Notes under the pieces: generated by a model
Seen by the model: the letters and a program-made list of their open reading frames with translations, nothing else
Databases searched by the model: none
Told to the model about the DNA's origin: nothing
Shown: positions 44,211 to 52,585 of the stretch, in pieces
Numbering within the stretch: the stretch's first letter is position 1
How the letters are laid out: each line of letters starts with the position of its first letter
Assembly: GCF_030813695.1 (NCBI RefSeq)
Contig: NZ_JAUSVA010000002.1
Span: 9,013,501 to 9,077,500 of the forward strand
DNA length: 64,000 nt
Reading direction: 5' to 3'
DNA from: Kitasatospora herbaricolor
Lineage (GTDB): Bacteria > Actinomycetota > Actinomycetes > Streptomycetales > Streptomycetaceae
Made by a program: the position numbers and the translations under genes

Positions 44211-45581
44211 CTAGGTCCGGCCGAGGATCTCCGCGACCACCCGGTGTCCGGAGCGGATCGCACCCTCCATCAGGCCGAAGAACTCGGTGCTGGTCTCGGT
44301 GCCGGCCCAGTGCACCCGCTGGTGCGGTGTGGTCAGCGTCGGGCCGTGCCGGAGCCAGTCGCCCGGCCCGAACAGGGCCGCGTAACAGCCTTGGCTGTAC
44401 TGCTCGTTGACCCAGTCGGTGACATGGAACCCGGCCGGCTCGGGCAGCATCGGGAACAGCCTGGCGGCCTGCTCGACCGCGGCCGCGCGCTGCCGCTCGG
44501 GGGTGAGCGCCGCGAAGCGGTGCGCCTCCGCCCCCGTGACGAATCCGGTCAGGACGCCGGCCCCGCCCTCGGCGGGGGAGTCGTCCACGGTGGAGAGCAG
44601 GGGGCCCTCGGCGTTGACCGACCACCCGGACAGCCCGTGGTCGCGCCAGAGCGGCGCGGGGTGCACCAGGTGAACCTTGACCGCGCAGCCGCGGGCGGTC
44701 CGCCCGCTCGTCCGGCGCACCGGCGGTGCGGGGTGCTGCTCGACGGCGTCGGCCGGCAGCGGGGGCAGGGCCAGGACCGCCACGTCGGCCCGGTGCTCGC
44801 CGAGGTCGGAGCGGACGGTGACGCCGTGGGCGTCCTGCCGGACGGCCCGGACAGGCTCGCCGAGCCGCACCCGGGCGCCGAGGCGCTCGGCCAGCCGTTC
44901 GCAGATCTGGTGGGCGCCGCCGGCGACCCGGTCCTGCTGGGCGCCGCCCGCGAAGGCGTTCAGGTAGCGCAGGCCGCCGCCCGAGCGCAGGTAGAACGCC
45001 ATGTGCAGGACGGAGACGTCGGCCGGGTCGGCCGCCATCATCTCGCCCAGGAAGAGCGGGAAGAAGAGCCGGGCGTCCGGGTGGCTCAGGTGCTGCTCGG
45101 CCCAGTCGGCCGCCGTCAGGGTGTCCAGGCGTTCGGCGTCCGGGGTCAGCCACGGCGCGTCGGGCCGTACGGCGTCGGTGAGGTCGGCCAGCAGCTCGAA
45201 CAGGTCGCCGAGGGCCACGGCGTTGAGCGGCGGGAACCTGCCGTCCCTGGTGGCGTGGTCGGCGCCGAGCGCGAACCGGCTGGCGCCCAGCATCGTGGTG
45301 GGGGTGCTCTTCAGGCCCAACTCGGACATCAGGGCGTGGAGTCGGGTGTGGCGGTCGCCCAGGTAGGCGGCGCCGGCGTCGGCCCAGCTCCCGGGGGCGA
45401 CCTGGAGTCCGTGGGTGCGGCCGCCGACCCGGTCGCGCGCTTCCAGTACGGTGACCTCGATCCCGTGGGCGGCCAGGCCGCTCGCGGCGGTCAGCCCGGC
45501 GAGTCCGGCCCCGACCACCACGGCGCCGGCGACGGGTCTGCCGCCGGCCGGCCCGGGAGCGGCGCTGTCCCGGGCGCTCAC
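44211..45581 (-). CDS. Monoamine oxidase-type flavoprotein
   Basis: 456 aa, GTG start overlapping the carrier protein stop. The FAD-binding Rossmann motif VVVGAGLAGLTAASGL with EARDRVGGRT opens the protein. The C-terminus reads NEQYSQGCYAALFGPG then HWAGTETSTEFFGLMEGAIRSG, very close to the MAO pattern in which the Cys of the GGCY motif carries FAD covalently. It would oxidise an amine to an imine. Placed directly after a lone A domain and its carrier protein, a carrier-bound amino acid is a likely substrate (inference). Confidence 0.88.
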   Translation of the reverse strand: MSARDSAAPGPAGGRPVAGAVVVGAGLAGLTAASGLAAHGIEVTVLEARDRVGGRTHGLQVAPGSWADAGAAYLGDRHTRLHALMSELGLKSTPTTMLGASRFALGADHATRDGRFPPLNAVALGDLFELLADLTDAVRPDAPWLTPDAERLDTLTAADWAEQHLSHPDARLFFPLFLGEMMAADPADVSVLHMAFYLRSGGGLRYLNAFAGGAQQDRVAGGAHQICERLAERLGARVRLGEPVRAVRQDAHGVTVRSDLGEHRADVAVLALPPLPADAVEQHPAPPVRRTSGRTARGCAVKVHLVHPAPLWRDHGLSGWSVNAEGPLLSTVDDSPAEGGAGVLTGFVTGAEAHRFAALTPERQRAAAVEQAARLFPMLPEPAGFHVTDWVNEQYSQGCYAALFGPGDWLRHGPTLTTPHQRVHWAGTETSTEFFGLMEGAIRSGHRVVAEILGRT

Positions 45582-45859
45582 CGGGCGGCCGCGATCTTTC
45601 CGGCGAGCCCCCGGGGGGTGGGCGCGAGCAGGAAGTCCTCGAAGGACAGCTCCACGCCGTGGCCTCGGGCGATCGCGCTCAGCACCCGGGTGGCGATCAG
45701 CGAATCGCCGCCGAGCAGGAAGAAGTCGGAGTCCGCCCCGGCGGCCGGGTTCTCCAGCACGCGACGGAAGACCGTCACCACGGCCTCGGTGTCGGCGTCG
45801 GTTCTGAGGCCGTCGGGTGCGCCGTCAAAGGCGGCGGAGGTGGTGGTGTCAACGCTCAT
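45578..45859 (-). CDS. Peptidyl/acyl carrier protein
   Basis: 93 aa, free-standing. FFLLGGDSLIATRVLS contains the GGDS motif with the Ser (S53) that receives phosphopantetheine. It overlaps the A-domain stop (ATGA) and the amine oxidase start (GTGA), so all three are coupled. It probably carries the amino acid loaded by the A domain. Confidence 0.92.
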   Translation of the reverse strand: MSVDTTTSAAFDGAPDGLRTDADTEAVVTVFRRVLENPAAGADSDFFLLGGDSLIATRVLSAIARGHGVELSFEDFLLAPTPRGLAGKIAAAR

Positions 45860-47472
45860 CGAAGGTCTCCTTTGACCTGCTCAGGGGGCGTGTGGCGGCG
45901 GTGCGATCCGGCGCGGTCGACCTTGCCGCTCGCGGTGAGGACCAGTTCGGGGACGACGGTGATCCGGCTGGGCACGAGATGGCCGGGCACCCGCCCCCGC
46001 AGGTACGTCAGGACTTCGGTGTCCAGGGCCTCGGCCCTGGCGTGCGGGCGCGGCACCACGTAGGCGATCAGGGCGGACCGGCCGGCGAGGGTCGCGGCCA
46101 CCACGGCGACCGCCTGGATCCAGGGGTGGGCCGCGATGTGCGCCTCGACCTCGGCGGGGTCGACCCGGATGCCGCGGATCTTGATCTCGCCGTCGAGCCG
46201 GCCCTCGTGGGTGAGGACGCCGTCCGGCGAGCTGCTCACCCGGTCGCCGGTACGGAAGCAGCGCTCCCCGTCGACGAGGGCGAAGCGGTCGGCGGTGGCC
46301 TCCGGCAGTCCGAGGTAGCCCAGCGCCACGGCCGGCCCGCCGATGATCAACTCGCCTCGCTCGCCGATCCGTTCGACCACGTGCGGGAGGGCGAGGCCGA
46401 TCGGGGCCTTGGTCCGCCCGTCCCACTCCCGGCGGGGGGAGGCGGCCCGGGGGCCGTGCAGGTCGACGGCGTGCGTGATCAGGGTGGTCTCGGTGCAGCC
46501 GTAGGTGTTGACCAGCCGGATCCGGCCGGTGTCCAGCTTGCTCCAGTCGGCCAGCCGGGCCGGGCTCGCCGCTTCGCCGCCGATCACCAGGAGCCGCACA
46601 CAGTCGGGCAGTCCCAGCCCTTCCTCGGCCAGGTGGAGCACCAGCTCGTGCCAGAAGGCGGTGGGCAGGTCCAGTACGGTGATCCGCTCGCGCTCGACCA
46701 TGCGCAGGAAGCGGGGGAAGGATCCCGAGTGCGCCTCGGCGTCGAGGACGAGGGCGGCTCCGGCGGTGAGCGCCGGCAGGATCTCCTCGAAGCAGGTGTC
46801 CCAGTTCAGCGAGGCGAACTGCAGGACGCGGTCCTCGGGCGTCAGGCCGAAGAGGCCGCGCAGCGAGTGCACGGTGGCGGCGATCGCCCGCCGTGGGGTG
46901 ACCACGGGTTTCGGCCGCCCGGTGGAGCCGGAGGTGAAGAGGATGTAGGCGGGATCCTCGGGGCCGGTCCCGGTGCGGCCGGGGGCCGGTAAGCGCGTGA
47001 TGTCCGCCGCCGGCGGGCCGGCCCGGTGCGACCGGGAATTGCTTGTCGGCGCCATTTCCCGCGGGTTCGCGGGGAGTTCCGACGAGGGTCCTAACTCGAC
47101 CGGAACCAGGCCGAGTCGGGTGGCCGGGCCGGATTCCTCGGCGAGCATTGCGCGGCAGCCGGCCGCCGTTGTCATCGCCTGCTGGCGCTCGAACGGGAAT
47201 GCCGGATCGACGGGACAGTAGACGCCCCCCGCCGCGAGAACTCCGAGCAGGCCGACGACCGTTTCCGGTGTGTGGGTGGCCGCCACGGCGACCACGCCGG
47301 GCTCCTCGCCCAGGCGGCCGGCCAGGGTGTTCGCCAGCTCGTGGAGCCGGCGGTAACTCAGGACGCGCCCGTGGTGGAGCAGTGCCGGGCGGTGCGGATG
47401 ACGAATTGCACTTTCCGTGAACACGTCAATCAAGTCGGAAGAGACCTCATGGATACCGTGAATCGTTGACAT
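45856..47472 (-). CDS. Stand-alone NRPS-type adenylation domain
   Basis: 538 aa. A-domain core motifs: YILFTSGSTGRPK (A3), FASLNWDTCFEEILPAL (A4, with an Asp where amino acid-specific domains bind the alpha-amine), NTYGCTETT (A5, Cys in place of the usual Pro), CFRTGD (A7), GRLDGEIKIRG (A8) and LTASGKVDR (A10). No condensation or thioesterase domain is attached. It should activate an amino acid and load the adjacent carrier protein. It is the first gene of the cluster, behind a good sigma-70-type promoter. Confidence 0.88.
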   Translation of the reverse strand: MSTIHGIHEVSSDLIDVFTESAIRHPHRPALLHHGRVLSYRRLHELANTLAGRLGEEPGVVAVAATHTPETVVGLLGVLAAGGVYCPVDPAFPFERQQAMTTAAGCRAMLAEESGPATRLGLVPVELGPSSELPANPREMAPTSNSRSHRAGPPAADITRLPAPGRTGTGPEDPAYILFTSGSTGRPKPVVTPRRAIAATVHSLRGLFGLTPEDRVLQFASLNWDTCFEEILPALTAGAALVLDAEAHSGSFPRFLRMVERERITVLDLPTAFWHELVLHLAEEGLGLPDCVRLLVIGGEAASPARLADWSKLDTGRIRLVNTYGCTETTLITHAVDLHGPRAASPRREWDGRTKAPIGLALPHVVERIGERGELIIGGPAVALGYLGLPEATADRFALVDGERCFRTGDRVSSSPDGVLTHEGRLDGEIKIRGIRVDPAEVEAHIAAHPWIQAVAVVAATLAGRSALIAYVVPRPHARAEALDTEVLTYLRGRVPGHLVPSRITVVPELVLTASGKVDRAGSHRRHTPPEQVKGDLR

Positions 47473-47524
47473 GCCCGCCCCAAGGTCATGCACGCGAGCG
47501 CCCGTCCGTGCTCGGAGAACCGGG

Positions 47525-47553
47525 ACTCTACCTTCGAACATGCGTAGCCACAA
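47525..47553 (-). promoter_or_regulatory. Likely sigma-70 promoter of the biosynthetic cluster
   Basis: Read on the minus strand: TTGTGG, 17 bp, TAGAGT. The -10 matches the HrdB consensus TAGRRT. It would start RNA near 47518, about 45 nt before the ATG at 47472. The surroundings are unusually AT-rich for this DNA. Confidence 0.6.
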
Positions 47554-47897
47554 TGGTCGTTGAGGCCGTTGTCGCGAGAATGTGTGGCCGGGTTGTGAAC
47601 GCTCCGCAGTCGCCGGGCCAGCCAGATCCGGGTCGGTCGACTCCGAACCGTGGCGGGAAATTCACGCCGGTCATGACGGCCGGGCGTCAAACCCGTGGTC
47701 GCACCGGCCCGCGCGGGGGCGGCTGGAGTCCGGATCCGAGCCGGAAGGGGCCGAGAGCCCCCGGGGCGGGGGTCGGCCCGCCGGGTGCCCCGCCGGGTGG
47801 CCCGGGCGCGCGCGAGGCCCGCCACGCCCCCCGAAGGGGCGGTGGCGGGCCTCGGCGGCGCCGACGACGCCCCGTGCGGGTGTCGCCGGTCGCGCGG
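47554..47897. other. Intergenic region upstream of the biosynthetic cluster
   Basis: No gene is seen. The left part flanks the cluster promoter and is relatively AT-rich, which suits regulator binding. The right part holds the hairpin listed separately. Open frames across it lack normal third-position bias. Confidence 0.5.
47813..47854 (-). terminator. Hairpin terminator downstream of the copC-like gene
   Basis: CGAGGCCCGCCAC-GCCCC pairs with GGGGC-GGTGGCGGGCCTCG around a 4-5 nt loop, with one bulged base. It lies about 45 bp beyond the leftward stop at 47898. Confidence 0.75.
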
Positions 47898-48503
47898 TCA
47901 GCCGGTCCGTCGGCGCGGCCGACGGACCATCAGCAGGACGGCGCCGACGACCAGGACGCCGTCCAGCACCAGCAGGGCGCCGTTCCAGGGCCCTTCGGCG
48001 TGCCCGTGGTCATGGGTGTCCGCCCCGTCCGCGGCGTCGGCGAGGTCCGAACTGGCTCCCACCAGCGGAACGGGCCCGACGGTGAAGCCGGTTCGGCCCG
48101 ACACCTCGCGGCCGCCGCCCAGGGCGAGCCGGTAGACGACCAGGTACGTCCCCTCGGCGCCGGCCGAGACCGGCACGACCAGCCGCTGCCCTTCCACCCG
48201 GGCCGGCCCCCGGGTGACCGAACCGCCGTCCGCGGAACTCACCTGCGCGAACACCGACTCGGCGGCCAGCCGGCCGGAGAAGGTCAGCTGCACCTCGGAC
48301 GGCGCCTGCGCGACGGCGCTGCCGTCCCCCGGGGACACCCCGGTCAGCCGGACGGGGACGGCGGAGCTGGCCCAGGCCAGTGCGGCCAGCAGCACCACCA
48401 GGACGGCCAGCGCACCGGCCATCGTCCGCTGGAACGACCGGGGGGACCCGGCCCGCGCGGGGGTCGGATCGGTGGTGGCGGGCCGGGCCTCGGTCACCGT
48501 CAC
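47898..48503 (-). CDS. CopC-domain copper resistance-like membrane protein
   Basis: 201 aa, GTG overlapping the upstream stop (GTGA). An N-terminal membrane helix (about 28-50) leads to a CopC-type beta domain (LTGVSPGDGSAVAQAPSEVQLTFSG ... GTYLVVYRLALGGGREVSGRTGFTV). Then come a His/Asp-rich stretch (DTHDHGHAEG), a second membrane helix and a basic tail. CopC domains bind copper outside the membrane. The usual first His of CopC is missing after the membrane helix (VPVRLTG), so metal binding may rely on the later His-rich segment. Confidence 0.8.
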   Translation of the reverse strand: MTVTEARPATTDPTPARAGSPRSFQRTMAGALAVLVVLLAALAWASSAVPVRLTGVSPGDGSAVAQAPSEVQLTFSGRLAAESVFAQVSSADGGSVTRGPARVEGQRLVVPVSAGAEGTYLVVYRLALGGGREVSGRTGFTVGPVPLVGASSDLADAADGADTHDHGHAEGPWNGALLVLDGVLVVGAVLLMVRRPRRRTG

Positions 48504-49090
48504 GCGGGGGTGAGGGCGTGCGGCCGGGTGTGCGGGACGCGGCAGCTGCAGGTCATCAGTTCCGCCTCGGCGGGGCTGGGCCGCAGGTGCAGGTACATGG
48601 CGATCACCATCGGGATGAAGACGACGGTGTTGTAGAACAGGTGCAGCTCGACCCGGGGTGCCACCAGCTGCAGCACGCTGGTCGGTACCGGCTTGCCGAA
48701 GAGGTTGTGGCCGGTCTGCGCCTGGGTGAGCAGCAGCAGGTGCTCGATGTGGTGCCAGAACTGGATGGCCAGGGCGATCGTCCACCAGGTGCGGCTGCGC
48801 CCGGTGAAGCCGCGGCGGAGCAGGAACAGCGCGACGATCATGACCAGCGCGTATCCGTAGTGCATCCACTCGGAGGTGACCAGCCACGGGTAGGCGAGAC
48901 CCAGGACCCCCTTGGCCTTCTTGACGGGCCAGCCCATCGCCCAGATCTGGTAGGCCTGCGCCAGGTGCTCCGCCCAGTGCGCGAGGACGACGACCATGAA
49001 GGCGTTCAGTGCGGCGCGGTGGTTGGTGGAGTTCAAGCGGTCGAGCAGGCCGCTGGGGCGTTGCCCCACCGGCTTCGTGAGCGTGGCCAT
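48500..49090 (-). CDS. Histidine-rich multispanning membrane protein
   Basis: 196 aa with four or five hydrophobic helices. Paired His motifs recur: HWAEHLAQAYQ, WMHYGYAL, FWHHIEHLLLL and ELHLFYN, several near predicted membrane faces, as in metal- or haem-binding membrane proteins. The C-terminus has a CSC pair. It is translationally coupled to the CopC-like gene, suggesting a shared copper-related role. I do not recognise the family with certainty. Confidence 0.65.
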   Translation of the reverse strand: MATLTKPVGQRPSGLLDRLNSTNHRAALNAFMVVVLAHWAEHLAQAYQIWAMGWPVKKAKGVLGLAYPWLVTSEWMHYGYALVMIVALFLLRRGFTGRSRTWWTIALAIQFWHHIEHLLLLTQAQTGHNLFGKPVPTSVLQLVAPRVELHLFYNTVVFIPMVIAMYLHLRPSPAEAELMTCSCRVPHTRPHALTPA

Positions 49091-49448
49091 GAGGGCTCCC
49101 GACAGGGTGATTTGCCAAGTGTGACGGGGCGCGCCCGGCCCGTCCTGCGGGGCGGGCGCTTCGTCGAGTTCGGCCAGTCTCCCGAGACCGGGTGGTGGGG
49201 ACTTCTTCTGGATTGCTCTCGTGAGGCGCACTTTCACCACCCGCGCGCCGGGTGTACGCCCCGGTGCGCCGGGGCGAGGACGCTCGGATGCGCCGGTTCA
49301 CGCCCCTTCCGAGGGCTGCCGGGCGGCCCGCGACCGGAAGGTCAGGGACGGGCCGCCGGCTGGCGTCGGGCAGGCCGGCCTCACCCGGGCCGGCCTGGGA
49401 GCCGCGGTGGCCGCGCGTCCGTGGACGGCGGCGTGCGCGGCCGTCCGG
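49091..49448. terminator. 358-bp gap with tandem hairpins after the DUF4193 gene
   Basis: Two leftward stem-loops follow the DUF4193 stop (49449). GGCCGCGC at 49409 pairs with GCGCGGCC at 49435-49442, and CAGGCCGGCC at 49371-49380 pairs with GGCCGGCCTG at 49388-49397 (10-bp stem, 7-nt loop). The part nearest 49091 should hold the promoter of the membrane protein operon, but no clear boxes are seen. No gene is seen. Confidence 0.6.
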
Positions 49449-49745
49449 TCAGTCGCAGTCGAGGCAGATCGGCTGGCCGTTCTTCTCGCGCGCGAGCCTG
49501 CTCCGGTGCTGGACCAGGAAGCAGCTCGAACAGGTGAACTCGTCCGCCAGCTTCGGCTGCACGCGGACGGTGAGCTCCTCGCCGGAAAGGTCGGCGCCGG
49601 GCAGTTCGAGCCCCTCGGCGGCCTCGAACTCGTCCACGTCGACGCTGGAGGTCGACTTTTCGGTGCGCCGGGCCTTCAGCTCCTCGATGCTGTCCTGCGA
49701 CTCATCGTCCTCGCCCTTGCGCGGAGCGTCGTAGTCGGTTGCCAC
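49449..49745 (-). CDS. DUF4193 family protein
   Basis: 98 aa, GTG with AAGGA 6 nt upstream. The N-terminus is acidic and disordered. The C-terminal half carries two CxxC pairs (CSSC and CLDC), consistent with a small zinc ribbon. This family is common and conserved in actinobacteria; its function is not established. Confidence 0.9.
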   Translation of the reverse strand: MATDYDAPRKGEDDESQDSIEELKARRTEKSTSSVDVDEFEAAEGLELPGADLSGEELTVRVQPKLADEFTCSSCFLVQHRSRLAREKNGQPICLDCD

Positions 49746-49814
49746 ATCTAATCCTTATCTCGTCGTGCTGGCGGAGTCCGGCGCGTGCGAAATGCCGGCC
49801 CTCCGCGGCCCACA

Positions 49815-49832
49815 GGTGTTCCGGTGAACACC
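49815..49832. promoter_or_regulatory. Inverted repeat upstream of the DUF4193 gene
   Basis: GGTGTTC-CGGT-GAACACC is a perfect 7-bp dyad about 70 bp upstream of the leftward start. It could be an operator in the promoter region. The 402-bp gap 49746-50147 holds no gene that I can support. Confidence 0.4.
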
Positions 49833-50085
49833 GAACGTTACATCGACGCACGGGCACGACCACGAGACGCCCCGGTGCCTGCCGGAGCGCGGTCATGTGC
49901 ATCAGTGCTGGCACCCCTCCACGGGGAGGGGGCGGGGGCGCCGACGGCGGTCGCGTTTCATGCATGCGCCGACGGTCGAGGTGAACGCTCGCGATGCCCA
50001 GGACATTCCGCGGCGGTGCGGGAATCCCGCGGCCCCGTCCCGCCCCCTCACCCGCCCGCCGGCACCGCCGGTGGCGCCCGCCGCC

Positions 50086-50130
50086 CGGCAGGGCCCCGCC
50101 CGGCAGGCCCCCGCCTGGCAGGGCCCCGCC
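50086..50130. repeat. Three 15-bp tandem repeats
   Basis: CGGCAGGGCCCCGCC is repeated three times with one or two changes, just beyond the leftward DeoR-family stop (50148). Function unknown; the copies can fold into overlapping GC hairpins. Confidence 0.8.
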
Positions 50131-50147
50131 GCGCACGACCGCGCCCG

Positions 50148-50906
50148 TCAGACCTTCCGCACGCCGACGCCCGCGGCGGCCAGCGCCTCGGCCTCGTCCT
50201 CGGGGACGTCCCGGCCGGTGACCACGACGTCCAGGGCGGTGACCGGCGCGACGAACGCGAGCGCCGTCCGGGAGAACTTGGCCGCGTCCGCGACGGCGAT
50301 GACACGGCGGGAGGAGGCGATCGCGGCCCGCTTGATCGCGGCGTCGGAGAGGTCGAAGGCGGTCAGCCCGTCGGCCGCGGTGAGCCCGCAGCAGCCGATC
50401 ACGGCGGTGTCGAACCGCAGCGCGGCCAGCGAGGCCTCGGTGAGCGGGCCGGTCAGCGCCAGCTCGCCCGGGCGCGGCTCGCCGCCCGGCAGCAGCAGCC
50501 TCAGCTGCGGGGCCCCGGTCAGCGCGTTGGCGGCGTGCAGGGAGAGGGGGACGACGGTGAGGCGCCGGTGCGTCAGGGCGCGGGCCACCTCCAGGCAGGT
50601 GGTGCCGCTGTCGAGGACGACCGACTCGCCGTCGGCGATCAGGCCGGCGACCTCCGCGGCGATCCGGCGCTTGGCCTCCGTCCCCTCCTCCGCCCGCAAG
50701 GTGAAGGGGGGCTCCTCCCCGCGCAGCAGCAGGTTCCTGGCCCCGCCCCGGTACCGCTCCAGGACCCCTTGCGCGGCCAGGCTCTCCAGGTCGCGGCGCA
50801 CGGTCATCTCGGAGGCGCCGGTGAGGGCGGCGAGTTCGGCGACGCTCAGCTGTCCGGCCTCGCGGACGGCCTCGGTGATCTGTCGCAGTCGGTCTGTGCT
50901 TGCCAT
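50148..50906 (-). CDS. DeoR-family transcriptional regulator
   Basis: 252 aa. The N-terminal DeoR helix-turn-helix is clear (DRLRQITEAVREAGQLSVAELAALTGASEMTVRRDLESLAAQGVLERYRGGA). The C-terminal DeoRC sensor domain has VVLDSGTTCLEVARAL, AVIGCCGLTAADGLTAFDLSDAAIKRAAI and AVADAAKFSR. DeoR proteins usually sense a sugar phosphate. It is divergent from an MFS gene, which is its likely target. Confidence 0.92.
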   Translation of the reverse strand: MASTDRLRQITEAVREAGQLSVAELAALTGASEMTVRRDLESLAAQGVLERYRGGARNLLLRGEEPPFTLRAEEGTEAKRRIAAEVAGLIADGESVVLDSGTTCLEVARALTHRRLTVVPLSLHAANALTGAPQLRLLLPGGEPRPGELALTGPLTEASLAALRFDTAVIGCCGLTAADGLTAFDLSDAAIKRAAIASSRRVIAVADAAKFSRTALAFVAPVTALDVVVTGRDVPEDEAEALAAAGVGVRKV

Positions 50907-50947
50907 GGTCCTATTGAACACAATCGCTGATCGATAGTCCATCTTAC

Positions 50948-50973
50948 GAACATGAAGAATGTTTGTTATGTTC
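50948..50973. promoter_or_regulatory. AT-rich dyad between the deoR-like and MFS genes
   Basis: GAACAT-N14-ATGTTC lies in a 73-bp divergent gap that is strikingly AT-rich for this DNA. A second ATGTT at 50959 adds a direct repeat. It is the best candidate operator for the DeoR-type regulator and overlaps the MFS promoter. Confidence 0.5.
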
Positions 50974-50979
50974 GGCGGC

Positions 50980-52257
50980 ATGAGCAGCACGACAAGATCG
51001 CTACGCGCCGCCAGGCTGTCCACCTTCGGCTTCTTCGCCCTCAACGGCTTCCTCATGGGCATCTGGGTGGTGCACATCCCCGCGGTGGAGGCCCGGGCCG
51101 GCGTCAGCCACGCCGTGCTCGGCTGGCTCCTGCTGCTGCTGGGCGGCGGGGCCTTCGCCGGCATGCGGGCGACCGGCCCGCTCACCGACCGCTTCGGGGC
51201 CCGTACGGTCGTCCCGGTCACTGCCGCCCTGTGCAGCGCCGGGCTGGTGCTGCCCGGCCTGGCCACCGGCCCGCTCGCCCTCGGCGGCGCGCTGCTGGTG
51301 TTCGGCTTCGGCATCGGCTGCCTGGACGTCAGCATGAACACCCACGCCGTGCAGGTCGAGCACGGCTACCGGCGGCCCGTCATGTCCGCCTTCCACGCCG
51401 TGTACTCGGTCGGCGGCGTGCTCGCCGCACTGGTCGGCGCCCGCACCCTCAGCTGGGGCTGGAGCCCGGCCGCGACCCTCGCCGGCGTCAGCCTGCTCGG
51501 CCTCGCCGCGGCCGCGCTGGCCACCCCCGCCCTGCTGCCGCCCGAGCCCGCTCCGACCCGGGACGCGGCGGACGACGGCCCCGGGCACCCGGCCGCCGGA
51601 GCCCGGCACCGGACACCCGCGCGGATCTGGGCGCTCGCCGTCCTCGCCCTCATGCTGATGCTCAGCGAGGGCGTCGCCAACGACTGGAGCGTGCTCGCCG
51701 TGCGCGACGTGCTCGGCGCACCGGCCGCCACCGCCGCCTTCGCCTACGGCGCCTTCTCCACCGCCATGACGCTCGGACGCCTGGCCGGCGACCGGGTGGC
51801 CGGGCGCTTCGGCCCGGTCGCCGTCGTCCGGTACGGCTCCGCGGTCGCCGCCGTCGGCCTGACCACGGCGGCCCTGGCCGGCTCCGTCCCGCTCGCGCTG
51901 GCCGGCTGGACGCTCTTCGGGCTGGGCCTGTCCGGCGGCATCCCGCAGCTCTTCAGCGCGGCCGGGCACGCCGACCGCGACCACGCCGGCGCCAACGTCT
52001 CCCGGGTCGCCGGCCTGGGCTACCTCGGCATGCTCGCCGGGCCCGCCGTGATCGGGCCGCTCACCCGGGTCATGCCGCTGAACCTGGCGTTCTTCCTGCC
52101 GGTGGCCCTCTGCGTGACGGCGGCCTGCGCCGCCACCGTGCTGCGCCCCGCGGCGGCCCCTGCCCCGCCACGGCGGGGCGCCGGCCGGCCGGCGCCGGGG
52201 GAGGCCGCCGAGGGTGCCGCCCGGCCTGCTACCGGCTCGGTCCCGGAGCCGCGGTGA
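50980..52257 (+). CDS. MFS transporter (YbjJ-like)
   Basis: 425 aa from ATG 50980; an in-frame ATG at 50959 is possible and neither has a clear Shine-Dalgarno. About 12 hydrophobic segments. It resembles the YbjJ/fucose-permease-like MFS group (FALNGFLMGIWVVHIPAVEARAGVS, then ATGPLTDRFGARTVVPVTA). The tail is Ala/Pro-rich. The DeoR neighbour suggests a sugar or nucleoside-related substrate, but this is inference. Its 3' end overlaps the convergent next gene by 29 bp. Confidence 0.85.
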   Translation: MSSTTRSLRAARLSTFGFFALNGFLMGIWVVHIPAVEARAGVSHAVLGWLLLLLGGGAFAGMRATGPLTDRFGARTVVPVTAALCSAGLVLPGLATGPLALGGALLVFGFGIGCLDVSMNTHAVQVEHGYRRPVMSAFHAVYSVGGVLAALVGARTLSWGWSPAATLAGVSLLGLAAAALATPALLPPEPAPTRDAADDGPGHPAAGARHRTPARIWALAVLALMLMLSEGVANDWSVLAVRDVLGAPAATAAFAYGAFSTAMTLGRLAGDRVAGRFGPVAVVRYGSAVAAVGLTTAALAGSVPLALAGWTLFGLGLSGGIPQLFSAAGHADRDHAGANVSRVAGLGYLGMLAGPAVIGPLTRVMPLNLAFFLPVALCVTAACAATVLRPAAAPAPPRRGAGRPAPGEAAEGAARPATGSVPEPR

Positions 52258-52585
52258 CGGTCACCGTCGCGGCCGGCGACGGGTGCGGTGCGGGGATCGA
52301 ACCGTTGACCCAGCCGAGCAGCTTCACCACCGTGAGGCCGCCGATGACGGCTATCACGGCGATCCCGAGCCAGAGGGCGTTGCGCAGCGAGTCACGGTTG
52401 GCGGCCCGCGCCTGCAGCGTCCGGGCGTCCACCAGGGGCACCGACGAGGACTCCTGGACCACGACCGTACGCGGCTGCACCGGGCTCGCCTGCTGGGCCT
52501 TCGCGAGCTGCCGCATCAGGTCGGCGCAGTTGTCGGGGACGCCGTGGACCGGGCAGGGGCTGGCGGGGGCGGCGGGCAGGGGCAC
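52229..52585 (-). CDS. Small single-pass membrane protein
   Basis: 118 aa, GTG with AAGGA 9-10 nt upstream. An N-terminal segment with two Cys (CPVHGVPDNCADLMRQL) and a Val/Ser-rich linker lead to a membrane helix at about 68-92 (ALWLGIAVIAVIGGLTVVKLL). A Pro/Thr-rich outer tail follows. No family recognised. It is convergent with the MFS gene and their 3' ends overlap. Confidence 0.6.
   Translation of the reverse strand: MPLPAAPASPCPVHGVPDNCADLMRQLAKAQQASPVQPRTVVVQESSSVPLVDARTLQARAANRDSLRNALWLGIAVIAVIGGLTVVKLLGWVNGSIPAPHPSPAATVTVTAAPGPSR

Noticed and set aside
47654..47679. GGGAAATTCACGCC near a CATGACGG, also found at 63646-63672
   Set aside because: A 14-base match between two places is expected several times by chance in 64 kb, and the element order differs between the two sites, so it is not evidence of a shared operator.
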